Assembly: GCA_913775715.1 (NCBI GenBank)
Contig: CAJYMC010000007.1
Location: 1,612,001-1,676,000 of the forward strand
Reading direction: 5' to 3'
Length of the DNA stretch: 64,000 nucleotides
DNA from: an uncultured Exiguobacterium sp.
GTDB taxonomy: Bacteria > Bacillota > Bacilli > Exiguobacteriales > Exiguobacteriaceae
Of the stretch, positions 44,788 through 53,166 are shown in pieces. Position numbers and translations under genes: made by a program. How positions within the stretch are numbered: position 1 is the stretch's first letter; the number at the start of each line of letters is the position of its first letter. The notes beneath the pieces are model-generated. The model saw only the letters and a list, made by a program, of their open reading frames with translations, was not told where the DNA came from and searched no databases.

Positions 44788-44874
44788 ATAAGACCGCTTC
44801 TCCCTCGCTCGTTTTCAAGATATATGGGTATACTTATGACAGAAGCTATTTTTGGAAACGGAGGAATGTCACGC

Positions 44875-45630
44875 ATGGAGCAGTTTCATAAACGTCTTTG
44901 GATTTTCTTTTCGATTTGGTTCACCATCGGCTTGATCTTAGTTGGTTTTTCGTTACTTCCCCCTTGGCTCGAGTGGGCCAACGCCGTCTTTTTATTCGCT
45001 TCCGGCTTATACGCAGCGCTCTATTTTTGGCATGTCTTACCGAAGGGACGTCTTGTCATCCCCTTCATCTTCTTTGGTTCGATCATCATTGAATCGATTG
45101 GGGTCCATACCGGTTGGCCGTTTGGAACATATCGTTACGAGTCGGATTTCGGTGTCCAATTATTAGGTGTGCCGATTACGATCGGAGCTGCATGGCTGTC
45201 AGTTATGGGGGCGAGTCTCGCTTTCTCCCGTTTATTTTCGTTTCGCTATAGTACATTGATTCTCGTTCCGTTGTTTGCCGTCTGGCTCGATTTAGCGATC
45301 GATCCTGTTGCTGCTAACGTGAAATCGTATTGGCTTTGGCAAGACGGTGGCTGGTATTACGATATTCCGACACAAAATTTCTTCGGGTGGTATGGAACGG
45401 CGCTCGTCTTTTCCTTTTTCATCAATCGCTATCAAGTCAAGGCGACGGATGCCGCACTCGAACAAAACAATCAGTATCTCTTTTTGATGTTGCATACTTT
45501 ATTCGGTGTTACAGCAGGAGTTGCTGGTCTCTATGGCGTCACTTTGGTCAGCTTAAGTGCATTCATCGCCTATTTCATTGTGAAACGAGGGGTTATCGTT
45601 GAAAGAAGCAAACAAAAGCAAATTAGCTGA
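44875..45630 (+). CDS. CruF-like carotenoid hydratase (DUF422 family)
   Basis: Integral membrane protein of about 251 residues. The DUF422 hallmarks are IESIGVHTGWPFGTYRYESD, LLGVPITIGAAWLSVMGAS, WLDLAIDPVAANVKSYWLW and YYDIPTQNFFGWYG. In characterised relatives (CruF, bisanhydrobacterioruberin hydratase) the enzyme adds water to the terminal psi end of a linear carotenoid. Here it probably hydrates a C30 apo-lycopene backbone. The ATG at 44875 is 10 nt after GGAGG; an ATG nine nt upstream lies too close to that site. A TATACT -10 box is at 44830-44835 without a good -35. First gene of the plus-strand carotenoid operon. Confidence 0.75.
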   Translation: MEQFHKRLWIFFSIWFTIGLILVGFSLLPPWLEWANAVFLFASGLYAALYFWHVLPKGRLVIPFIFFGSIIIESIGVHTGWPFGTYRYESDFGVQLLGVPITIGAAWLSVMGASLAFSRLFSFRYSTLILVPLFAVWLDLAIDPVAANVKSYWLWQDGGWYYDIPTQNFFGWYGTALVFSFFINRYQVKATDAALEQNNQYLFLMLHTLFGVTAGVAGLYGVTLVSLSAFIAYFIVKRGVIVERSKQKQIS

Positions 45631-46300
45631 ATCCGTATTTCATACGTATGTCGATCATGCTTTGATCCGACGTCATTTCCACCGTGTCTTATATCGAGCA
45701 GACGATCTACCTGTCCCTGGTCTCATGCTTGCTACGCACAGTTCTTGGTGGGATGGTATGATTCTTTTTCATTTGGATCAGACCTGTCTCCATCACGATC
45801 CCTACGTCATGATTGATCAAGCAGGGCTTGCTCGTTTCCCGTTTTTTTCCCGTCTCGGAGCTTTCTCTGTTGACCGGACATCATTCGCTGATATCAAGAC
45901 AAGCCTTCATTATGCAAAAGAACGACTTCAAAATGGCAGCAGCGTCTGGATGTTTCCTCAAGGCGAGGAACGTCATCAAGAGGACCGTCCGCTTCGCTTA
46001 GCAAGTGGTGCCACACATTTGACGCGTCATACGGATCACGTGTCTCTCGTCGCCTTTTATTATTCATATGGCCATGAACAGCAACCGGACGTCTATATCC
46101 GGACGCGCCGCTTTCATCCATCACCTAACGAACGGTCAAGTGCTCAGGCAAAACGACTGACAACAGAACTAACTGCTTTATACGACGACATTCGAGCAGA
46201 TGCAATTGCGGAACGTGTTGATTTGTATCGCTGTATCTCTACACGAAGGGAACCACTTCCTGCACGAACGGAGCGCTGGTTACGGGCACTCCGCTCATGA
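45599..46300 (+). CDS. PlsC-like acyltransferase of the carotenoid operon
   Basis: 233-residue 1-acylglycerol-phosphate acyltransferase-fold protein. The HX4D motif is HSSWWD near residue 47 and the substrate block is MFPQGEERHQEDRP (usual FPEG-type motif). No membrane helix is obvious. In the carotenoid setting it probably acylates the sugar moiety, an equivalent role to staphylococcal CrtO but of a different protein family. Translation starts at TTG (45599) after GAGGGGTTATCG, inside the end of the preceding gene (32-nt overlap). Confidence 0.75.
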   Translation: MKEANKSKLAESVFHTYVDHALIRRHFHRVLYRADDLPVPGLMLATHSSWWDGMILFHLDQTCLHHDPYVMIDQAGLARFPFFSRLGAFSVDRTSFADIKTSLHYAKERLQNGSSVWMFPQGEERHQEDRPLRLASGATHLTRHTDHVSLVAFYYSYGHEQQPDVYIRTRRFHPSPNERSSAQAKRLTTELTALYDDIRADAIAERVDLYRCISTRREPLPARTERWLRALRS

Positions 46301-47373
46301 GTTGGTTCTTTCTCTTCTTCGCTCTAGCTGTCTGTCTCTATACTTGGATTAATTTAGCTTTCTTACCACGATTAACGGATCCTGTTCAACCAGATAGTCT
46401 AGCAATCTGCATCCCCTTACGGAATGAGGAGCGCAATGTCCGAAAATTATTAGACGCATTAGAACCCGCTCTGACACCTGGGATGCACGTTTACTTATAT
46501 GAAGACCGCTCGACCGATCGGACGCGCGAGTTATTGCTCGATCGGATCGGTCAAGATGACCGTTTTACAGTGATTGATGGTCTTCCCTTACCAGCAGGCT
46601 GGGCAGGAAAGGTTCATGCGTGTCATCAGCTCGCGAAACGAACGACAGAGGACTATCTGTTATTTCTCGATGCTGATGTGACACTGACACCGGATGCGAT
46701 TTGTCGCTTATACGGAACGATACGAACAGAACAAGCCGTTTTCCTTTCCGGTTTCCCGTCCTTTCCTGTACCGACGTTTCTCGGGAAGTGTTTGATTCCG
46801 ATGCAACATGTTCTTATCGCACAGCATCTTCCGATTCCGTTTCGTAAAGTGAAACATCCAGCGTTTGCTGCTGCCAACGGCATGGTCGTCCTCGTCGAAC
46901 GACACGGGTATGATCAAGTCGGTGGACATGAAAGTATTCAATCGGCTCTCGTTGACGACTTAGAACTTTGTCGTACATTTAAACGAAACGGGTTGACGAC
47001 GACGCTTGTCGAAGTAGCTCCAGCAGTCTCTTGTGATATGTACGCGACGAACGAAGAAGTCTGGCAAGGTTTTCTAAAGAATGTCTTTCGCGGGATGAAC
47101 GATTCTTATGTCGTCGGATCATACTTTCTACTCTTTTACTTGGTTCAAGCAAGTGTCCTACCTTATCTCATTCTTCACCCATCCTGGCAGATGGGTGGCG
47201 CACTGATTCTTCTTTATTTAGCACGATTCCGGATCGATCGTGCGGCACGAATCCGACATGTTTGGTGGCTCCATCCACTGGCGGTATTCCTTTATGTCAT
47301 CCTGCTAGCAAGTGCAATGATTCGAAGCTTTAGGAAACGGGAAATCACATGGAAGGGTAGGACCTATTCATAA
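46297..47373 (+). CDS. Carotenoid glycosyltransferase, CrtQ-like (GT2)
   Basis: 358-residue family 2 glycosyltransferase with an N-terminal membrane helix (WFFLFFALAVCLYTWINLAF) and two or three C-terminal helices. The catalytic domain has CIPLRNEERNVRKLL, the Asp motifs EDRSTD and FLDADVTL, and later LVDDLELCRTFKRNGL. The organisation and neighbours match CrtQ, which glucosylates 4,4'-diaponeurosporenoate in staphyloxanthin synthesis. It overlaps the acyltransferase stop by 4 nt (ATGA). Confidence 0.8.
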   Translation: MSWFFLFFALAVCLYTWINLAFLPRLTDPVQPDSLAICIPLRNEERNVRKLLDALEPALTPGMHVYLYEDRSTDRTRELLLDRIGQDDRFTVIDGLPLPAGWAGKVHACHQLAKRTTEDYLLFLDADVTLTPDAICRLYGTIRTEQAVFLSGFPSFPVPTFLGKCLIPMQHVLIAQHLPIPFRKVKHPAFAAANGMVVLVERHGYDQVGGHESIQSALVDDLELCRTFKRNGLTTTLVEVAPAVSCDMYATNEEVWQGFLKNVFRGMNDSYVVGSYFLLFYLVQASVLPYLILHPSWQMGGALILLYLARFRIDRAARIRHVWWLHPLAVFLYVILLASAMIRSFRKREITWKGRTYS

Positions 47374-47388
47374 GGAGGAATCAGTATC

Positions 47389-48861
47389 ATGAAACATATA
47401 GCTGTCATCGGAGCCGGTCTTGGTGGACTAAGTGCTGCTATCTCATTAGCAGCAAAAGGATTTCGTGTCACGGTCATCGAGCGCAATACACATATCGGTG
47501 GTAAAATGATGCCGATCGTCACAGAAGGACATCGCTTCGATTTTGGTCCGAACACGATCACGATGCCGGAAATTTTTCAGTCTGTCATTCTTGAATCCGG
47601 TGCGGATCCCGATGAGTACTTTACATTCACGAAACTTGAGCGTCATACGGTCAATCATTTTTCCGACGGAAGAACATTAACATTTTCGTCTGGACGTGAA
47701 GCGATGCGGACAGAAGTAGATCGTTTCACGAACGGTCAGTTGGCGAAGAATGATATTACAGGTTACCAAGAAGAAGTGGCAAAGTTGCATACGATCGCAA
47801 AACAACAATTCTTTACGAACATTGATTCCTTCATCCGCCCCTCCCTCTGGCGAGACATGTTGAAAGTGCATCCCTTTCAAAATCTTCATGGATTGCATAA
47901 GCACTACTTTAAGGATAAAGGGTTGATTCAGGCCCTCGATCGTTATGCGACGTATATCGGAAGTAGTCCGTATCAAACCCCCGCCACCTTCAGTCTAATC
48001 GCTCATTTAGAACTAAATGACGGTGTCTACTTCACAAATGGCGGCAATACAGCGATCGCAGAAGGATTCGCCCGACGTGCAAAAGAACTCGGTGTCGTCT
48101 TCCGTCTTGGCGATGAAGTGACACAGATCGAAGTCGTCGATGGACAAGCAACGGAAATTGAATTGAATCACTTGGAATATCTACCGGTTGACTTCGTCGT
48201 CATGAACGGTGATTTGTTGACACAATATCCACGCCTGATCTCAGAAACGGCACGACCTGATTTTAAAAACCCAACACCTGCTCAGGTCGAACCATCGATT
48301 TCTGCCTACGTCCGATGCATCGGTCTCTCACGTCGGATCGAAGGGCTGGCTCATCATAACGTCTTCTTCTCTTCGGATTATGAAGCTGAGTTCAAGGCAC
48401 TCTTTGATGAAAAACGTTACGCTGAGGAGCCGACGATCTATATCTCGAATTCTTCCGTCACAGCACCAGAAATGGGACAAGCGGGTGACAACTTATTTGT
48501 GCTCGTCAATGCACCTGCAACGGATACTGGACATGCGATTGATTTTGATACGTATGATCAACTGATCAATCAGCGATTGCAGTCTTTTGGAATTGATATT
48601 TCATCTGATGTCGTCTTCGAACAACGAGTCACACCACAGGATATCGAACAAACCTTCTTTGCTTATCACGGCTCATTATATGGCTTGTCATCCAATGGCA
48701 TCCGGTCGTCTTTCCTCCGTCCGAGCAACCGTTCAAAGAATGTTCACAATTTGTTTTTTGCCGGTGGATCAACGCATCCTGGTGGTGGTAGTCCAATGGT
48801 GACGCTTTCAGGAAAACTAGCAAGTGAACGAATTGTCTCCGCTGTCGCCGCTACCCTGTGA
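47389..48861 (+). CDS. crtP: CrtP-like carotenoid oxidase (CrtN paralogue)
   Basis: 490-residue FAD-dependent amine-oxidase-fold enzyme, likely oxidising terminal methyl groups of diaponeurosporene or diapolycopene to aldehydes. FAD-binding N-terminus HIAVIGAGLGGLSAAISLAA, then the carotenoid desaturase pattern FDFGPNTITMPEIF. HHNVFFSSDYEAEFKALFDE and LFFAGGSTHPGGGSPMVTLS closely resemble S. aureus CrtP rather than CrtN. AAGGAGG precedes the ATG by 10 nt. Last gene of the plus-strand operon, followed by the hairpin-rich region. Confidence 0.8.
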   Translation: MKHIAVIGAGLGGLSAAISLAAKGFRVTVIERNTHIGGKMMPIVTEGHRFDFGPNTITMPEIFQSVILESGADPDEYFTFTKLERHTVNHFSDGRTLTFSSGREAMRTEVDRFTNGQLAKNDITGYQEEVAKLHTIAKQQFFTNIDSFIRPSLWRDMLKVHPFQNLHGLHKHYFKDKGLIQALDRYATYIGSSPYQTPATFSLIAHLELNDGVYFTNGGNTAIAEGFARRAKELGVVFRLGDEVTQIEVVDGQATEIELNHLEYLPVDFVVMNGDLLTQYPRLISETARPDFKNPTPAQVEPSISAYVRCIGLSRRIEGLAHHNVFFSSDYEAEFKALFDEKRYAEEPTIYISNSSVTAPEMGQAGDNLFVLVNAPATDTGHAIDFDTYDQLINQRLQSFGIDISSDVVFEQRVTPQDIEQTFFAYHGSLYGLSSNGIRSSFLRPSNRSKNVHNLFFAGGSTHPGGGSPMVTLSGKLASERIVSAVAATL

Positions 48862-48888
48862 ACGTTATGTGAATTGCATATCAATCAC

Positions 48889-48917
48889 TTGTACGGACAA
48901 CTAAGATTTGATACGAT
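48889..48917 (+). promoter_or_regulatory. Possible promoter of the hairpin-rich RNA
   Basis: TTGTAC (48889-48894), 17-bp spacer ending in TGA, then TACGAT (48912-48917), giving an extended -10. The boxes are weak matches; predicted start near 48924. Confidence 0.35.
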
Positions 48918-48923
48918 TACTTC

Positions 48924-49268
48924 GAGTTCAAGAGGTAGTGATTGACCCCACATCCTCAATCAAGCGCAAGGTGACTTCCCCGAGTCAAGAGCGTTGAAGA
49001 ACTTACTTTTTCTAACCAGCGAAATCAAATGGGACCCACCCATTTCATCACGTGACTCATTGTGTGTCCATTCGCATGACTTACGACGTTCCCCCTTAGA
49101 TCGTCTCATCCGTTTGGTCCACAGATAGCTCGATAAAGAAAAGACCATCCCCGTGGTCGAAACAGACCTATCTCGTAGTCCAGATGTTCGCTCTGGTGTA
49201 GAAGTAATCTGAGACTCCCCGGTCTCAGACCATAGAAAAAAGACCTTGGTCCCCGCCAAGGTCTTTTT
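48924..49268 (+). ncRNA. Candidate regulatory RNA with repeated UCCCCG hairpin loops
   Basis: The 420-bp gap between the convergent carotenoid operons has no credible coding frame but is full of short hairpins. Four share the loop TCCCCG with different stems: TGACT/AGTCA (48972-48987), GACCA/TGGTC (49143-49158), CTGAGAC/GTCTCAG (49209-49228) and the terminator ACCTTGG/CCAAGGT core (49243-49262). Others are ATTGA/TCAAT (48941-48960), AAATGGG/CCCATTT (49027-49045) and CCAGA/TCTGG (49180-49196). A single-stranded TTCCCCCTT lies at 49089-49097. C-rich loops that pair with Shine-Dalgarno sequences are known from staphylococcal Rsa RNAs; extension to this case is inference. It could instead be only a structured 3' UTR of the crtP operon. 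Boundaries are estimates. Confidence 0.45.
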
Positions 49269-49276
49269 TCTATGGT
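49229..49276. terminator. Bidirectional terminator between the convergent carotenoid operons
   Basis: Perfect 21-bp inverted repeat around TCCCCG. The core GACCTTGG/CCAAGGTC is flanked by six A and six T, so it works in both directions, ending crtM on the minus strand and the crtP operon or the candidate RNA on the plus strand. Confidence 0.93.
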
Positions 49277-49282
49277 CATGTA

Positions 49283-50116
49283 TTAAATCGTAGCAAGTAA
49301 CTTCATTTTTTGCCAACGGCTGACATACGCCCGTTTGGTAAAGACGTCATAGTGATTATCCCGCGCTGCATCAAGAATACCGCGGTATAGGAAAGCAGCA
49401 GCCTTCAGAGCACGCCGACTCTCTCGTGGATACCGTTCAAACGATGGAATCGCCGCGTCATACAGATGCTCTGCTCGAAGTGCTACTTCTTCCCAGAGAC
49501 CGATGAAATCTCCTGAAGGATGACCAGCGAGTAACGATTCCGGTGTGACACCGTATGTCTCCATCCATGAATGGGGCAAGTAGATGCGACCACGTTTTGC
49601 GTCTTCACCAACATCGCGTAAAATGTTCGTCAGCTGCATCGCAATTCCAAGATCGATAGCGGACTTACGGAGATCTGGTTGTTGCGGGGCAAGGATGGGC
49701 AACAGCATCAAACCAACCGTACTTGCTACGTAATAGCTGTACTGCTCCGTCTCCTCAAGCGTCTGATAACGATTTTTCTCGATATCCCAACGCATCCCTT
49801 CCGCGAGTTCAAGAAATGGTGTCTCATCCATTTCGTAACGTTCAAATACGTCTGCCAACGCAATCCATAAAGGTTTATCTAGTACTTCGCCATTGCGGAA
49901 TCGTTTGAATTCACTTAAGAAAGCCAGTAAGCTCTCTTTTGGTGTATCCGACTCATCGACGGTATCGTCGAGGAATCGGCAAAATGTATAGATGGCATAA
50001 ACAGCTTGTCGATCTTCTTTTGGTAAGAGTGAAAAGGCTTTATAGAACGTCTTAGATCCGGACTGAATGACTTCCTCACATTTGATATACGCGTTCTGGA
50101 TCGTCACTGAATTCAT
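49283..50116 (-). CDS. crtM: 4,4'-diapophytoene synthase (squalene/phytoene synthase family)
   Basis: Head-to-head condensation of two farnesyl diphosphates to C30 4,4'-diapophytoene, the committed step. 277 residues with SGSKTFYKAFSLLPKEDRQA, the first Asp-rich motif FLDDTVDE near residue 47, and the second in NILRDVGEDAKRGRIYLP. CrtM (C30) rather than CrtB (C40) is inferred from CrtN/CrtP-type neighbours. The ATG follows GGGGTGGAAAC and lies 41 nt inside the end of the preceding crtN gene, so expression is coupled. Confidence 0.88.
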   Translation of the reverse strand: MNSVTIQNAYIKCEEVIQSGSKTFYKAFSLLPKEDRQAVYAIYTFCRFLDDTVDESDTPKESLLAFLSEFKRFRNGEVLDKPLWIALADVFERYEMDETPFLELAEGMRWDIEKNRYQTLEETEQYSYYVASTVGLMLLPILAPQQPDLRKSAIDLGIAMQLTNILRDVGEDAKRGRIYLPHSWMETYGVTPESLLAGHPSGDFIGLWEEVALRAEHLYDAAIPSFERYPRESRRALKAAAFLYRGILDAARDNHYDVFTKRAYVSRWQKMKLLATI

Positions 50117-51557
50117 GTTTCCACCCCATCTCTTGTTCCATTCGGTTTACGAGTATCGTTGCGCCCATCATGACGACTGGTACTCCTCCACACGGATGCA
50201 CCGATGCACCGACGGCATATAATCGATCAATATCCGGATACGGTTTTGCCTGTGTCTTTAAGGCAGCCGATTGGCGAATCGTCGGCGCGATCCCAAAACT
50301 ACCTCCCTGATACAATCCAAATGCCTGTGCATCATTCGGTGTACGAATCTTCATTTCTTGTATCTTTTCCCGGAATCCCGGATGATGATGCTCGATTTTT
50401 TCAAGTACAGTCTCAATGAAGTCTACATCTTCATAATCTTCTACACCATAACCACGCGGAGAAGGAATCAATGAGTAGACGACACTATCATCTGTTCCTG
50501 TCAAACTACGATCAATACGACTTGGATGGAACAGATAGACTGCCGGATGTTCGGGTAATCGTCCTTTTTTAAAGATATTCGTCATGAGCGGTTCCAAGTC
50601 ATTTGGCATCAAAAAACGATGCACCGGTAAATCGACTTTCCCTTTCATCTTGAAATACAGCAATAGCGTACCGCCTGAAGGCGTATAGGTCTTAGGTCGT
50701 TTACCTTCTACAAGACGTTCCATCAATGGAAACTCTCCATTTAGTACGATTTGATCGAATGCTTCCTGTGTGCCATCTTGTAAGACGATTTCCTTCGCCT
50801 GTCCTTGGTCGATGATGATTCGTTCAACGGGTGCCTCGAAGACGAATCGGACACCACGTTCGACTAATGTGTCGTACATGCGTTCAGCAAGCGAGAAATA
50901 GCCACCTTTTACATACCAGACACCTTCTGCTTGTTCCCGGTATGGAATCAAACCGTAAATCGATGGTGTCGTATAAGGGTTTCCGCCGATATAAAATGTT
51001 GGGAAACTGTACGCCATGCGCAAATATTTACTCTTGAAGTATCTTTTCAAATGGTCGTGTGCAGTCTCTAGAGCGTGCATCTGTAATAATGGACGCATCA
51101 TGTCTGGGTGCAACAACTCCGTCTTCCGACGATAACCACGTTCTAAAAATTTCGATACACTCGTCTCATAATCCTTTTCTTTTTGATGCATGAATTCATA
51201 AAATCCACGACCTTCACCGAATTGACGTTCGATCGCAATCGCTTGATCCACGACATCTGCTACTTTCGTGACGACCGTACCATCGTCGAAGTGAAGGTCA
51301 TACAATGGATCGACACGTTCAAGTTCTACTCCCGTCACTCTGGCTTCTGCCAACTGCTCTTTTAACTTGCCTGGCATCAAGACAATCGTCGGACCTTCAT
51401 CGATGCGGCCACCCGATTCAAAATCGACGGATCGTAATCGACCTCCAACATGCGCTTCTTTTTCAAAAATCGTAATCTCGACTCCGGGATGTCTTGCTGT
51501 CAGCAAAAGCGCTGCATGCAGTGTACCGACACCGGCTCCTACGAATCCTATCTTCAT
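50076..51557 (-). CDS. crtN: CrtN-type diapophytoene desaturase
   Basis: 493-residue FAD-dependent desaturase. N-terminal FAD fold MKIGFVGAGVGTLHAALLLT, then EGPTIVLMPGKL, SFPTFYIGGNPYTTPSIYGL with a VWYVKGGYFSLAERM segment, and C-terminal FGIAPTIRQSAAL ... LYAVGASVHPCGGVPVV. The ordering resembles S. aureus CrtN. The second Gly-rich loop is VGAGVGTLHAAL, with Thr in place of a usual Gly in GxGxxG, which may weaken dinucleotide binding. The ATG overlaps the upstream desaturase stop by 4 nt. Which of the two minus-strand desaturases carries out the main desaturation cannot be told from sequence. Confidence 0.8.
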   Translation of the reverse strand: MKIGFVGAGVGTLHAALLLTARHPGVEITIFEKEAHVGGRLRSVDFESGGRIDEGPTIVLMPGKLKEQLAEARVTGVELERVDPLYDLHFDDGTVVTKVADVVDQAIAIERQFGEGRGFYEFMHQKEKDYETSVSKFLERGYRRKTELLHPDMMRPLLQMHALETAHDHLKRYFKSKYLRMAYSFPTFYIGGNPYTTPSIYGLIPYREQAEGVWYVKGGYFSLAERMYDTLVERGVRFVFEAPVERIIIDQGQAKEIVLQDGTQEAFDQIVLNGEFPLMERLVEGKRPKTYTPSGGTLLLYFKMKGKVDLPVHRFLMPNDLEPLMTNIFKKGRLPEHPAVYLFHPSRIDRSLTGTDDSVVYSLIPSPRGYGVEDYEDVDFIETVLEKIEHHHPGFREKIQEMKIRTPNDAQAFGLYQGGSFGIAPTIRQSAALKTQAKPYPDIDRLYAVGASVHPCGGVPVVMMGATILVNRMEQEMGWKHEFSDDPERVYQM

Positions 51558-53044
51558 GTCCGCACCCCTTCTTTTTTGAGCACGAGTTCTGCCGTGATAC
51601 GCGCGGATTCGAAAATCGTTGGTAATCCGCTACCCGGATGTGTGCCACCTCCGACGAGATACAGGTGATCAAGCTCTTCAAATTGATTATGCGGTCGGAA
51701 ATACATCATCTGTGTCAACTGATGACCAAGATTGAACGTCGCGCCTTGATGAATCCCCATCGCTTCCCAGTCGTCTGGCGTGAACATCTCTTCGACTTCG
51801 ATTGCCGCTTCAATCCCTTGATACGGTGAACGCGTTTCAAGAGCGTCCAGAACACGACGACGTAGTTTCGGTCCTTCGATCGACCAATCCAGTTCCGAGT
51901 AATTGTTCGGCACTGGCACTAGGACATACATAGCAGACTTGCCTTCAGGTGCTAGTGTCGGATCAAGGACAGATGGATTTTGGACATAGAATGAAAAGTC
52001 ATCCGATAATTCTAAAGTCTGCGTCATCTCGCGAACATTTTTCTCATAGTCCTCTGCGAAGTAGATCGTATGGTGTGGTGCATCGAACGTCCGATTGACA
52101 CCAAGGTATAACATGAACGTCGAACACGAGAATTTTTTACGGTCAATTTTTGGTCGGGACCATTTTTTCAAAACCCCTTCCGGCACCAGATGATTCATCG
52201 CATGTGCGAAATCGGCACCGATGATGACTTCATCGAATAACTCATGTTGACCTGACTCGAGGATGACTCCTTCTACAGCTTTTCCGTTTAAAATCAATTG
52301 TTTGACGCCCACACCTAACTGTACGGTTCCGCCTAGCTCCTCGATCGCACGTTGCATTGCAAGCGGTATTTGATGCATCCCGCCAATCGGATGGTGGACA
52401 CCGTAAGCATGTTCCATGTAAGACAAGATCGAAAAACCACCCGGACATTCCCAAGCTGACATGCCTAAGTATTTCGCTTGGAATGTAAAAGAATACTTCA
52501 ATTCTTCGCTCGTGAAGTAATCGGATAAGACATCATAAAGCGATCGTCCGAGCGATAGGCGTGGAAGTGCCGTTAAGACACGCGGTGATAAGTAATCCGT
52601 CAGCCGATCGTGACGCGTCTGTAAGATTGGCATGAGTTTTCCAAGCTTAAGTGCTTGCTCTGCCATGAATCGATCATACCCTTCTCCGTTTCCAGGAAAT
52701 TGTCGCTCGATTGCCTCTTTCATCCGGTCCCGATCCGTCGTCATCGTAAACTGTTCTGTTCCGCCTTTAAAGTAGAGCGTATACATCGGATCAAGTGCCT
52801 TTAAATCTAAATAATCTTCTAATCGTAAACCGGCTTCTTGAAAAACGTTTTCTAAAATATGCGGCATATTAAGGAATGTTGGTCCTCGATCGAACGTATA
52901 GTCACCTAGCTTGACGGCAGAAGTTCGTCCACCGACTTGCGTTTGTTTTTCGTAAACGGTGACGTCTACTCCTTTTCCTGCTAATAACAAGGCACATGCA
53001 AGTCCCCCAGGTCCTGCTCCTATCACGGCTACGCGTCGCTTCAC
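51554..53044 (-). CDS. Phytoene desaturase family protein (CrtI/CrtN type)
   Basis: 496-residue FAD enzyme. MKRRVAVIGAGPGGLACALL is a canonical dinucleotide-binding start, with VYEKQTQVGGRTSAV, FDRGPTFLNMPHILENVF and C-terminal MYFRPHNQFEELDHLYLVGGGTHPGSGLPT. It resembles CrtI/CrtN desaturases and is the third paralogue in the cluster. It could desaturate diapophytoene or act later (for example as CrtNb/CrtNc-type oxidase). The start codon is GTG (53044) after AGGAGAGATTTGG. First gene of the minus-strand operon crtI/N-crtN-crtM behind a sigma-A promoter. Confidence 0.82.
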   Translation of the reverse strand: MKRRVAVIGAGPGGLACALLLAGKGVDVTVYEKQTQVGGRTSAVKLGDYTFDRGPTFLNMPHILENVFQEAGLRLEDYLDLKALDPMYTLYFKGGTEQFTMTTDRDRMKEAIERQFPGNGEGYDRFMAEQALKLGKLMPILQTRHDRLTDYLSPRVLTALPRLSLGRSLYDVLSDYFTSEELKYSFTFQAKYLGMSAWECPGGFSILSYMEHAYGVHHPIGGMHQIPLAMQRAIEELGGTVQLGVGVKQLILNGKAVEGVILESGQHELFDEVIIGADFAHAMNHLVPEGVLKKWSRPKIDRKKFSCSTFMLYLGVNRTFDAPHHTIYFAEDYEKNVREMTQTLELSDDFSFYVQNPSVLDPTLAPEGKSAMYVLVPVPNNYSELDWSIEGPKLRRRVLDALETRSPYQGIEAAIEVEEMFTPDDWEAMGIHQGATFNLGHQLTQMMYFRPHNQFEELDHLYLVGGGTHPGSGLPTIFESARITAELVLKKEGVRT

Positions 53045-53080
53045 CCAAATCTCTCCTTTTTATCTCTCATCGTTTCAACT

Positions 53081-53110
53081 ATTATACTAAGCACATAGTA
53101 AATGCGACAA
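53081..53110 (-). promoter_or_regulatory. Promoter of the minus-strand carotenoid operon
   Basis: Minus-strand TTGTCG (53105-53110), 18-bp spacer, perfect TATAAT (53081-53086), about 37 nt before the GTG start. Confidence 0.7.
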
Positions 53111-53134
53111 ATTTGAACTGTCTTCCAACTGTAA

Positions 53135-53166
53135 AAACGCCAGACTTCGCTTAGGAAGTGGCGTTT
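53135..53166 (-). terminator. Hairpin terminator overlapping the methyltransferase stop
   Basis: AAACGCCA...TGGCGTTT stem with an inner ACTTC/GAAGT pairing and a short T-rich tail (TTTTTAC on the minus strand). The methyltransferase stop codon lies within it. Confidence 0.7.

Noticed and set aside
44805..44840. Sigma-B promoter for the carotenoid operon (GTTT...GGGTAT)
   Set aside because: The two boxes are only about 9-11 nt apart instead of 13-15, so it does not fit the sigma-B consensus.
48862..49228. Remnant of a transposase or insertion sequence in the same gap
   Set aside because: All plus-strand frames have several stops and no transposase motif (DDE or HUH) was recognisable; no terminal inverted repeats or target duplication were seen.
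48960..49316. 118-codon minus-strand open frame across the carotenoid intergenic region
   Set aside because: It overlaps the crtM 3' end and runs through the intrinsic terminator, has low-complexity Ser/Arg composition, no ribosome binding site and no recognisable domain. The hairpins explain the sequence better.
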